Of a stretch of 64,000 nt of DNA, positions 35,939 to 44,402 are shown in pieces. The stretch covers positions 4,559-68,558 of the forward strand of contig CAZEQC010000012.1 in NCBI GenBank assembly GCA_964514285.1. The letters are read 5' to 3'. Every line of letters starts with the position of its first letter. Positions within the stretch are counted from its first letter, which is position 1. Below the pieces are notes generated by a model, which did no database searches, was not told the DNA's origin, and worked only from the letters and a program-made list of their open reading frames with translations. This DNA is from SKLM01 sp964514285 (GTDB lineage Bacteria; Chloroflexota; Anaerolineae; B4-G1). The translations under genes and the position numbers were made by a program.

Positions 35939-37876
35939 CTATACTTCGTGGAATTCGCCTTCGACGACTTCCTCTTCTTCTTCGCCGCCACCCTCGTGAC
36001 CAGCGCTGGGGCCAGCCTGAGGTCCAGCTTGCGGGCCTGCCTGGGCGCCGCCAGCGGCTGCCTGCTGCTGGGCGTACATCGCCTGTCCAATAGCCTGGCT
36101 GGCCTGCTGAAGCTGCTCAATCAGGCTCTCGATGCGATTCTTGTCATCGGCGTCCTTAGCCTCTTTCAGATCTTCGATGATGCCCTCGATACGGTTGCGG
36201 TCCGAGGCTGAAACCTGATCGCCCAAGTCACGCAAGGACTTCTCCATCTGATAGATCAGCTGATCGGCTTTGTTGCGAGCCTCAATCAGCTCCTTACGCC
36301 GTCGATCTTCCGAGGCATGGCGTTTGGCTTCCTTCACCATCTCATCCACGTCGTCTTCGCTCAAGTTCGTGGTGGCCTCGATGGTGACTTTCTGCTCCTT
36401 GCCCGTAGCCTTGTCCTGAGCCGATACGTTCAAGATACCGTCAGCGTCGATATCGAACGTGACCTCAATCTGCGGGACGCCACGTGGCGCTGGGGGAATG
36501 CCCTCCAGGTTGAAGCGTCCTAGACTCATATTGTCCGCGGCCATCGGTCGCTCACCCTGCAGGACGTGAATCGTCACTGCCGTCTGACCATCCTCAGCCG
36601 TGGAAAAAGTCTCGCTCTTGCGCACCGGAATAGTGGTATTACGCTCGATGATCGGCGTCATGACACCGCCCAGGGTCTCAACGCCCAGTGTCAGCGGCGT
36701 GACGTCGAGCAACAGCACATCCTTCACCTCGCCACCCAGCACACCAGCCTGAATGGCCGCGCCGACCGAGACGACCTCGTCTGGATTCACGCCCTTATGC
36801 GGCTCCTTGCCGCCGGTCAAATCTCGCACCAAATCCTGGATCATAGGCATACGCGTGGCGCCGCCGACCAGAACAACCTCATCCAGCTCGCCTTGAGACA
36901 GATCAGCATCGGATAACGCTTGTTCGAAAGGCTCGCGACAGCGCTGAACCAGATCCTCTGTCAGTTGTTCCAGCTTAGCCCGCGTCAGCTTCATCTGGAG
37001 ATGCTTGGGACCGGAGGCATCCGCGGTGATAAAGGGCAGGTTAATCTCCGTCTCCAGGACCGTCGAGAGCTCAATCTTGGCCTTCTCCGCCGCCTCCTTC
37101 AAACGCTGCAAGGCCTGGCGATCTTCGCGCAGGTCGATACCCTGTTCTTTCTTGAACTCCTTGGCGACGTAATCCGTGATGCGCTGATCCCAGTCATCGC
37201 CGCCCAAGAACGTGTCACCACTGGTGGATCGCACCTCGACGACACCCTCACCGACGTCCAGGATGGAAACGTCGAACGTACCGCCGCCTAGGTCGAAGAC
37301 CAGAATCGTCTCGTCTTCCTCTTTGTTCAAACCATAGGCCAGGCTTGCAGCCGTGGGCTCGTTGATGATGCGGAGCACCTCCAGACCTGCAATCTTGCCC
37401 GCATCCTTAGTCGCCTGCCTCTGGCTATCGTTGAAGTACGCCGGGACCGTGATCACTGCCTGCGTCACATCTTCACCAAGATAGGCCTCTGCGTCTTTCT
37501 TCAGCTTACGCAGGACCATAGCGGAAATCTCCTGGGGCGTGTACTCCTTATCCTTTACTGGCACGTAGACGCGTGCATCGTTGGATGGCCCCTGGACGAT
37601 CTCATAGGGTAACACATCGCGTGCCTTCTCAACCTCAGGTTCATCATATCGACGGCCCATCAGCCGCTTGATGGAGAAAACCGTGTTATCCGGGTTGACC
37701 ACAGCCTGCCGTTTGGCAACTTGGCCTACCAACCGCTCGCCGCTGTCGTTGAACGCGACAATTGACGGGCACAAACGGCCGCCTTCGGCGGTTGGAATCA
37801 CGGTGGGCTCGCCCCCCTCCATCACAGAGGCAACCGAGTTCGTAGTACCCAAATCAATACCGATGATTTTGCTCAT
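35939..37876 (-). CDS. dnaK: Molecular chaperone DnaK (Hsp70)
   Basis: 645 residues: IGIDLGTTNS phosphate-1 motif, DLGGGTFDVS, VGGATRMP in the ATPase domain, the LLLDVTPLTLG linker, a substrate-binding domain, and a helical lid ending in a Gly/Ala/Gln-rich then acidic tail. GGGAGGGAG precedes the ATG. It is the first gene of dnaK-grpE-dnaJ-htrA; grpE after dnaK is a less common order. No CIRCE repeat was found upstream. Confidence 0.97.
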   Translation of the reverse strand: MSKIIGIDLGTTNSVASVMEGGEPTVIPTAEGGRLCPSIVAFNDSGERLVGQVAKRQAVVNPDNTVFSIKRLMGRRYDEPEVEKARDVLPYEIVQGPSNDARVYVPVKDKEYTPQEISAMVLRKLKKDAEAYLGEDVTQAVITVPAYFNDSQRQATKDAGKIAGLEVLRIINEPTAASLAYGLNKEEDETILVFDLGGGTFDVSILDVGEGVVEVRSTSGDTFLGGDDWDQRITDYVAKEFKKEQGIDLREDRQALQRLKEAAEKAKIELSTVLETEINLPFITADASGPKHLQMKLTRAKLEQLTEDLVQRCREPFEQALSDADLSQGELDEVVLVGGATRMPMIQDLVRDLTGGKEPHKGVNPDEVVSVGAAIQAGVLGGEVKDVLLLDVTPLTLGVETLGGVMTPIIERNTTIPVRKSETFSTAEDGQTAVTIHVLQGERPMAADNMSLGRFNLEGIPPAPRGVPQIEVTFDIDADGILNVSAQDKATGKEQKVTIEATTNLSEDDVDEMVKEAKRHASEDRRRKELIEARNKADQLIYQMEKSLRDLGDQVSASDRNRIEGIIEDLKEAKDADDKNRIESLIEQLQQASQAIGQAMYAQQQAAAGGAQAGPQAGPQAGPSAGHEGGGEEEEEVVEGEFHEV

Positions 37877-38159
37877 ATCTCCCTCCCACTACATAATACC
37901 TTAAGTATGCCTTCAACCATCCTCTTAAAGCTTTCCAAAACGTGCCATAGAATTCATCTATGCTGGCATCGTGCTGCCGTATGAATGCCCGTGCACAGCT
38001 TATGCTATCAGACATTTTACCTGTTTTGTGAATTGACTATACCTGAAGGGCATTAGAAAGGGATAAGAGTGACGTTAGCGTGGCATAAGACCGGGGGATG
38101 GATGAGCCCCCCACCAGAGTCGATCACCTCAGCAATGAAGACCAGACGCGCCCTGCATC
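37877..38159. other. Divergent spacer between dnaK and the first histidine kinase
   Basis: Besides the plus-strand promoter described separately, this spacer holds a short imperfect inverted repeat around 37945-37975 and a G5/C6 hairpin at about 38093-38112. I could not identify a convincing leftward promoter or a CIRCE or ROSE-like element for dnaK. Confidence 0.4.
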
Positions 38160-38187
38160 TTGACGTATGGACAAGTCCCTGTATACT
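38160..38187 (+). promoter_or_regulatory. Promoter for the hybrid histidine kinase gene
   Basis: TTGACG, 16 bases, TATACT, with about 80 bases of leader to the ATG at 38273. Confidence 0.62.
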
Positions 38188-38272
38188 GGGTTGATAGTGA
38201 CGTACCGACCGTGGGACAAATTGAGTCTTCTTACAGCGCCAGTGACGCAGGACAAACGAACTCGAGGGATAT

Positions 38273-40771
38273 ATGTCGAGAAGCCGTCAATTCACACGGC
38301 TCGTTTTCTCTTTGCAGAGCCTCTGGAATCTGCTCACCGAGCCCTCGCCTACCATTAAGCAACCCGATCGGCGTCGGCAGTCGAGGCTGCTGTCCGTCTC
38401 GCTGGTGATTTTGGTTGGACTGCTCGCTTCGGGGATCGCTGCCATCCGGCTGGCACCATCCAGGGAACTCTACCCCGGAGACGAAGACCTGATTGTCGGC
38501 GCAGTCATACTGGCGTCGCTTCTCCTTGCCTACATCCTCAATCGGAATACGCATTACACCCTGGCAGCCCTCATCACCGTCATCGCTCCAGAGATTGGCA
38601 TCTTTGCATCGACGGTCGTCGTGTGGCTGGGGAGATCGCCGTACTACGATTCCGGAGACGTCAACCTCCTCGTCTACACCATTATGCCCGTCCTATTTGC
38701 CAGCATGCTGCTCTCCGTTCGAGCTCTGATAGGGCTTGTGCTTTTCAACACCGTGGTTATGGTCGGATTGCCGACCTTCTTCCGTCATATAGCCATCGTC
38801 GATATCGTCCTCGGCCCCCTGCTTTTCAGCCTGGCCATATCGGCCTTGGTGCTCCTGGTAACTCGCCAGCGGAACAAGCTGGAGAGGGACCGACGCACTC
38901 AACTCACTCAGCAGAAGGAACGGTATCAGAGCCTTTTCAACCGCGTCCCCGTGGGGCTTTACCGCACCACGCCCCAGGGCAAGATCCTCGACGCCAACAG
39001 AGCGCTCGTCAGCCTCCTCGGTTTCGCAGACCGTGAGACCCTGCTTGCCGTGCCTATCACGGACCTCTTCGTCGATCAGAGCATGCGCAAGCAGGAATTA
39101 GCTATCCTCCACGAGGAGAACATCCTTCGTGATTTCGAGATCCAACTACGCCGTTGGGATGGAGAGATCATCTGGGCCCAGGACACATGCCGAACCGTAA
39201 GAGATGATGAAGGGCAAATACTCTACTTCGAGGGAGGCCTGGAGGACATTACAAAGCGAAAAAAGGCCGAGGAGGCCCTACGAGAGAGCGAGGAGCGCTT
39301 CAGGAATATCTTCGAGAACGCCCCCATCGGTATTTACCGCACGACGCCCGATGGGCAGATCATTATGGCCAATGCCACCCTGATTGATATGCTGGGCTAT
39401 GACTCTTTCACAGACCTTAGCCAGCGCGACCTGGAAAGCGAGGGGTTCCATGGCGACTCTCCACGTTCAGCCTTCAAGCGACGTATCGCGGCAAAAGACA
39501 GAGTAACTGGCCTGGAGTCCGCCTGGGAGCGAAAGGGCGGAGCTACGCTGTTCGTCCGCGAGAATGCCCGAGTTGTTCGCGATCAGGACGGCACCGTGTT
39601 GTACTATGAGGGGACGGTCGAGGATATCACGGAGCGTAAGGAGATGGAGGAGCGGCTGCGGCGGCAAGAAAGATTGGCTGCCATCGGTCAAATGGCCGGG
39701 GGCATCGCTCACGACTTCCGTAACTTCCTCACCAGTATCATTCTCTATGCCCAACTGCCTCTCCGGAAATCAGACGCACCTGCCGATGTGGAGACTTCTC
39801 TGGAGACCATCGTCAGCGAGGCCCGGCAAGCGGCGAATCTCGTTCAACAGATCCTCGACTTCAGCCGCCGATCAACGATGAAGACCGAGTTGATCGACCT
39901 ATACCAATTCACAAGAGAGGTCACCTACATCCTCCAAGAGACCATCCCGGAGATCATCGACATCACGTTGCAGGGCACATCCGACTGCTGCCCCGTCAAG
40001 GCCGATCCCACACGGATTCAACAAGTGCTGATGAACCTGACGTTGAACGCTCGCGATGCTATGCCGGAGGGCGGCGATCTGCTCATCGCTCTCGCCCGAG
40101 TGGAGATCGAGGTTGGCGAGGAACCGCTACCCGGGATGGGACCAGGTCTGTGGGCACGCCTGACCGTATCGGACACCGGCACCGGGTTGAGCGACGAGGC
40201 CCAGGAGCATCTCTTTGAACCTTTCTTTACCACCAAGGAGCCCGGCAAAGGCACCGGCCTGGGATTGGCTCAGGTTTATGGCATCATCAAACAACACCAA
40301 GGATATATCGACGTCCAGACCGCGGCTGGCGAGGGGACCGCGTTCCGTATCTACCTACCGCTTCACCAAGGTGAGGAAAGGCCACCAGTGGAAGAGCCGC
40401 CAGAGCTCATACCGGGACAAGGAGAGCTCATCCTCTTGGTAGAGGATGAGAGAAAGGTCCGTGAGGCAACCCGACAGATTCTGGAATCGTTAGGCTATCG
40501 CGTCCTGGCGGCAGCAAATGGCCGCGAGACAGAGGCACTCGCCCAGGATAGAGACTTCGACATCCTCATCACTGATCTGGTGATGCCGGACATAGGCGGG
40601 CGGGCCTTGATCAAGTCCTTGAAAGAGAAACGCCCGGACCTGAAGGCCATTGCTATGACCGGCTATGCATTGGAGGATGAGCTGCAAGATCTCACTGTGG
40701 AGGTCCTCCAGAAACCTCTAGACTTAGAGACGCTGTCTCAGGCGATACGTCGCGCTCTGGAAGCAGATTGA
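38273..40771 (+). CDS. Membrane hybrid histidine kinase (2 PAS, kinase, receiver)
   Basis: 832 residues: membrane region of about six segments (40-205), two PAS domains (about 215-345 and 345-460), and a kinase core with H-box GGIAHDFRNFL. The ATPase has N-box NLTLNARDAMP, DTGTGLS and GTGLGLAQVYG. A C-terminal receiver (about 715-832) has LLVEDE, phospho-acceptor Asp in ITDLVMP, and the Lys of LQKPL. The H-box type (HDFRN) is that of PAS-rich NtrB-like hybrid kinases. The input signal is unknown. It ends at the scaffold gap, and its stop is complete. Confidence 0.88.
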   Translation: MSRSRQFTRLVFSLQSLWNLLTEPSPTIKQPDRRRQSRLLSVSLVILVGLLASGIAAIRLAPSRELYPGDEDLIVGAVILASLLLAYILNRNTHYTLAALITVIAPEIGIFASTVVVWLGRSPYYDSGDVNLLVYTIMPVLFASMLLSVRALIGLVLFNTVVMVGLPTFFRHIAIVDIVLGPLLFSLAISALVLLVTRQRNKLERDRRTQLTQQKERYQSLFNRVPVGLYRTTPQGKILDANRALVSLLGFADRETLLAVPITDLFVDQSMRKQELAILHEENILRDFEIQLRRWDGEIIWAQDTCRTVRDDEGQILYFEGGLEDITKRKKAEEALRESEERFRNIFENAPIGIYRTTPDGQIIMANATLIDMLGYDSFTDLSQRDLESEGFHGDSPRSAFKRRIAAKDRVTGLESAWERKGGATLFVRENARVVRDQDGTVLYYEGTVEDITERKEMEERLRRQERLAAIGQMAGGIAHDFRNFLTSIILYAQLPLRKSDAPADVETSLETIVSEARQAANLVQQILDFSRRSTMKTELIDLYQFTREVTYILQETIPEIIDITLQGTSDCCPVKADPTRIQQVLMNLTLNARDAMPEGGDLLIALARVEIEVGEEPLPGMGPGLWARLTVSDTGTGLSDEAQEHLFEPFFTTKEPGKGTGLGLAQVYGIIKQHQGYIDVQTAAGEGTAFRIYLPLHQGEERPPVEEPPELIPGQGELILLVEDERKVREATRQILESLGYRVLAAANGRETEALAQDRDFDILITDLVMPDIGGRALIKSLKEKRPDLKAIAMTGYALEDELQDLTVEVLQKPLDLETLSQAIRRALEAD

Positions 40772-40772
40772 T

Positions 40773-40872
40773 NNNNNNNNNNNNNNNNNNNNNNNNNNNN
40801 NNNNNNNNNNNNNNNNNNNNNNNNNNNNNNNNNNNNNNNNNNNNNNNNNNNNNNNNNNNNNNNNNNNNNNNN
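40773..40872. other. Assembly gap (100 N)
   Basis: Exactly 100 N, a standard placeholder for a gap of unknown size. The eight bases before it (40765-40772) and after it (40873-40880) are the same, AGATTGAT. The two contigs may therefore overlap and no sequence may be missing. Confidence 0.95.
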
Positions 40873-40885
40873 AGATTGATACGCT

Positions 40886-42208
40886 ATGAGAAGAGATGCT
40901 GGGCCATTTATCAGATGTATCGTCGTGTTGATGCTTGCCGGGTTCGTCGGCGGATGCACTCCACTTCCCACGCCTGAGCCGACGCCCACGGTCACGGCTG
41001 TGCCCACCGAGCCTCTCAGAGACGTTTTTCTCACACTCGGCGGCTGGAGGACGGCTACGGGACGTATGAATCAGCTGCTCAACGAGTTTCACAAGGCCCA
41101 TCCTCATATAGTGGTCAGGTTCGATCCTTCTGAATCTGCCGAGTATGACTCCATCCTAGAGGCCCAGCTAGAAACAGGCACCGCCCCCGACCTGGTCTAT
41201 CTCCGCTCCTTTTCCACATCGCGTCACCTCTTCGAGCAGGGCTATCTGGTACCTCTCGGCGATCTCCCTGGCCTGCGTGAGCACTTCGATACGGCCGTAA
41301 TCTCTGCGTGGGCAGCCGAGGGCGACATCCCTTACGCGGTACCCTTCACGGCCACCTCCCACGGTATCTATTACAACCAAGATCTCTTCCAGGAGCTCTC
41401 ACTGGAGACTCCCGAGACTTGGGAGGACCTACTGGCGGCGGCGGCGGCTCTACAAGATGCTGGGATCATCCCCTTCGCCAACGGCACCAAAGCGGAGTGG
41501 ACAGCTGCGGAGACGATCTTCATGAATCTGGCCCCCAGCTTCATTGGCGGGCGCGAAGGCCGTATGGCCTATTTGAACGGGGAGCGCTGTTTTGACGATC
41601 CTTCTATGGGATCCGCCTTCCAGGCTGTGGAGGATCTGGCACCTTTCTTCCCCGAGAACCACGAACTCCTGGGCTACATCGACAGCCTGCAGCTCTTCAT
41701 ACAGGGCAAAGCAGCTATGTGGATGAGCGGCTCATGGGACATCCCCTACTTCGAGGAAGCCGAACCGGATTTTGCCTGGAGCATCTTTGCGGTTCCTCCT
41801 CCGCCCGGTCAGCTTGGCTACGTCACCTTTCACCTCGATGTAGGGATTGGGCTGAACGTAGCTTCAACCTATAAGGACGAGGCGATGACCTTTCTCACCT
41901 GGATGACCCGGCCCGAGTTCGGCGAACTGCTCGGCAATGAGATGCCCGGGTTTTTCCCTATGCATCGCAATCCCCCCACCCTCGAGAACAAGCACGCCAA
42001 CGCCTTCTTGGCCTTGAATCAAGGCCGGGGCACCGACATCCGCTTCGTCTGGGAGGAACTTCGGGAGGGGACGCCCAGCGCCTATACGCTGATCCAGTCA
42101 GGGACGCTGGATGTCCTCCGGGACAAACGGACTCCTGAGGAAGCTGCCGAGGCCCTTCAAGCAGGTTTGGCGTCCTGGTTCGAGCCAGCGCAACGGTGCG
42201 ACGAATGA
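40886..42208 (+). CDS. Sugar-type extracellular solute-binding lipoprotein, without transporter
   Basis: 440 residues with lipobox VGGC (Cys24), a Thr/Pro linker, and a type II binding-protein fold of the SBP_bac_1/MalE class (GRMNQLLNEFHKAHP, GTAPDLVYL, VPFTATSHGIYYN, FIQGKAAMWMSGSW, WMTRP). These bind oligosaccharides. No permease or ATPase lies beside it. Instead two histidine kinase genes follow at 45 and 79 bases, so it may deliver a sugar signal to a kinase. If the scaffold gap is spurious, its ATG lies 6 bases after the hybrid-kinase stop. Confidence 0.85.
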   Translation: MRRDAGPFIRCIVVLMLAGFVGGCTPLPTPEPTPTVTAVPTEPLRDVFLTLGGWRTATGRMNQLLNEFHKAHPHIVVRFDPSESAEYDSILEAQLETGTAPDLVYLRSFSTSRHLFEQGYLVPLGDLPGLREHFDTAVISAWAAEGDIPYAVPFTATSHGIYYNQDLFQELSLETPETWEDLLAAAAALQDAGIIPFANGTKAEWTAAETIFMNLAPSFIGGREGRMAYLNGERCFDDPSMGSAFQAVEDLAPFFPENHELLGYIDSLQLFIQGKAAMWMSGSWDIPYFEEAEPDFAWSIFAVPPPPGQLGYVTFHLDVGIGLNVASTYKDEAMTFLTWMTRPEFGELLGNEMPGFFPMHRNPPTLENKHANAFLALNQGRGTDIRFVWEELREGTPSAYTLIQSGTLDVLRDKRTPEEAAEALQAGLASWFEPAQRCDE

Positions 42209-42253
42209 GCCCCAGAGCGAGATCCTGACACACCCCACACTGAGGAGATACCG

Positions 42254-44323
42254 ATGCAGAAGACCCGTGAGCGTCAGTTTGGCCCAGGAGCGCTCCTGGG
42301 CTACCTACTCGGTATCGTGCTGGTGGTTGGGATCGGAATACTGGCTGTCGTCCAACTCAGACGAATCAGCAAGACAGTGGACGAACTCACCAATGATTTG
42401 GCTGTCGAGAGGGGTTTAGCCAAGGATATCGTCAACCAGGTTCTCTTGACCCGCTTCTACGCACAACAGCACGTCAATACCCAGAAACAGGGGGACGTGG
42501 ATCGTTTCAGCGAGGCATTCGGCCATCTTGAAAACCTCTTGGTCATCGCCGACGAGAAGATCACCGATCCCCAACGGAGGGAAATGCTCAAGCGCATCAA
42601 CACGGCCGCTGGAGTATACGAGGAGACGTTCAAGGAGGTCGCCCTCCTCATCAGGAATACACAACGCATCGATGCTGAGATTCTGGACATCCAGGAGCAC
42701 GTGATGCGGGATAAGCTAACAGCGCTGCGAGTGCATAGCGTCTTCCTCGAGGATCCAAGCGTATTTCTCGCCTTCGGCAACGCACAGAACGCGTTGGAGC
42801 GGATGCGCTCCAGCACCCTCAAGTTCCTGCTGGAGAGAGATGCCAAGCACGCCGTTCAGTTCGAGATGACCTCTCAGGAGGCCCAAGCCGCTTTCTCCAG
42901 CCTGGAAGCCAACCTCCAAGACCCTGTTCAGCGAGAAAACTTCGCCGAGGCTCAGACAGCGGCCAATCTTTACTACGAAGGTATGGAGGAAATCCAGTCA
43001 GACCAGGTCAGGCTGCGAAAGCTGCTCGCCAGGATGGAGGAGTTGGAGCCCGAAATCACCGGCATGGCCTCGGGCATAGCTTCCAGCGTCGAAGAGGCGT
43101 TTGAGTCACGAAACGCATCCTCTCAAGTGCTGATTGCACAGGCACGATTCGTCCTGGTCGCGACGACGGTCATCGCCGTCGTGACGGGCCTCGGACTGGG
43201 TGGCGTCATTGTCCGACGGGCCGCTGAAAGAAAACGAGCTCACGAGGCACTCCAGAACAGCGAAGCGCGCTACCGGACGTTGTTCGAGGGCGTTCCTGTG
43301 GGGCTGTACCGCTCCACGACGACACGAAAGCTTCTCGATGCCAATCCGAGCACGGTCAATATGCTGAGATATCCCCACTTGGACGATCTACGCGGGACGG
43401 ACGTCAATGAACTCTACGTGAACCCGGAGACCCACCAGCGTTGGGAGACCTTGATGAAGGAGCAAGGTATTGTGCGCAGCTTTGAGGCGCAGCTGCGTCG
43501 ACACGACGGCGTGATCATCTGGGTGCGGGATACCGCACGCGCGGTCCTGGATAGCGACGGAGAGCTGCTCCACTACGAGGGCAGTCTTGAGGACATTACC
43601 GAGCGCAAACGAGCCGAGGCTGCCTTGCAGGAAGCACAACAAAAACTCATCGGCCGTGAGAAGCTGGCCGTCTTGGGGCAGTTGGCCGGTGGCGTCGCTC
43701 ACGAACTCCGCAATCCGCTTGGCGTTATGTCGAACGCCATCTACTATCTGGAATTGGTCCACAGCGAGGCCGACCAGGTCACCCGGGAATACCTGGAGAT
43801 CATCGCACAGGAAATCCAGAACGCAGAGAAAATCATCTCTGACTTGTTGGACTTCGGGCGCATCAAGGTCCCTACCAGGAGATCCGTGACCGTCCCCAGC
43901 ATCGTGGACGCCCTCCTATCCAGCAGTGCCAGCCCTGATGACGTGGAGATCACCACGCGCATCCCCAAGGATTTGCCCGAAGTGTTAGTAGACCCTCAGC
44001 AGATCGGGCAGATCCTGGGGAACTTGATAACGAATGCATACCAGGCTATGCCCACAGGTGGCAGCTTGAGCATCGAAGCCCGGACCAAGCTGGATGGCGT
44101 CGCCCTCTCTGTCACTGACACAGGAACCGGCATGTCCCTAGAAACGATGGACAAGCTTTTCGAGCCTCTGTTCACGACCAAGGCGAAGGGCATTGGCCTG
44201 GGATTAGCCATCTCCAAATACCTGGTGGAAGCCAATGAGGGCACAATCAGCGTAGAAAGCCAAGAGGGTCAAGGAAGCACATTTACCATCTTCTTACCCG
44301 TCACGACGGAGGCCGCCGACTAA
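42254..44323 (+). CDS. Sensor histidine kinase with extracytoplasmic helical domain and PAS
   Basis: 689 residues: TM1 (about 13-35), a helical extracytoplasmic domain of some 250 residues, TM2 (about 295-320), PAS (about 330-455), then a kinase with H-box GGVAHELRNPLG, N-box NLITNAYQAMP, DTGTGMS and GIGLGLAISKYLV. The PAS resembles the first PAS of the hybrid kinase upstream (shared VPVGLYR, and HDG or WDG-x2-IW motifs). GAGGAG is well spaced before the ATG. The neighbouring binding lipoprotein is a candidate ligand-presenting partner for the extracytoplasmic domain. Confidence 0.88.
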   Translation: MQKTRERQFGPGALLGYLLGIVLVVGIGILAVVQLRRISKTVDELTNDLAVERGLAKDIVNQVLLTRFYAQQHVNTQKQGDVDRFSEAFGHLENLLVIADEKITDPQRREMLKRINTAAGVYEETFKEVALLIRNTQRIDAEILDIQEHVMRDKLTALRVHSVFLEDPSVFLAFGNAQNALERMRSSTLKFLLERDAKHAVQFEMTSQEAQAAFSSLEANLQDPVQRENFAEAQTAANLYYEGMEEIQSDQVRLRKLLARMEELEPEITGMASGIASSVEEAFESRNASSQVLIAQARFVLVATTVIAVVTGLGLGGVIVRRAAERKRAHEALQNSEARYRTLFEGVPVGLYRSTTTRKLLDANPSTVNMLRYPHLDDLRGTDVNELYVNPETHQRWETLMKEQGIVRSFEAQLRRHDGVIIWVRDTARAVLDSDGELLHYEGSLEDITERKRAEAALQEAQQKLIGREKLAVLGQLAGGVAHELRNPLGVMSNAIYYLELVHSEADQVTREYLEIIAQEIQNAEKIISDLLDFGRIKVPTRRSVTVPSIVDALLSSSASPDDVEITTRIPKDLPEVLVDPQQIGQILGNLITNAYQAMPTGGSLSIEARTKLDGVALSVTDTGTGMSLETMDKLFEPLFTTKAKGIGLGLAISKYLVEANEGTISVESQEGQGSTFTIFLPVTTEAAD

Positions 44324-44402
44324 GCGATAGAGTAGATGCTGCACTCGAAGAGCTGATGAGAGGCCAGACCTGGCGGAACAACTCGAACAAGTGAGGGCTC
44401 CT

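Noticed and set aside
37877..38160. CIRCE operator for dnaK
   Set aside because: No TTAGCACTC-N9-GAGTGCTAA-like sequence was found; the inverted repeat near 37945 does not match.
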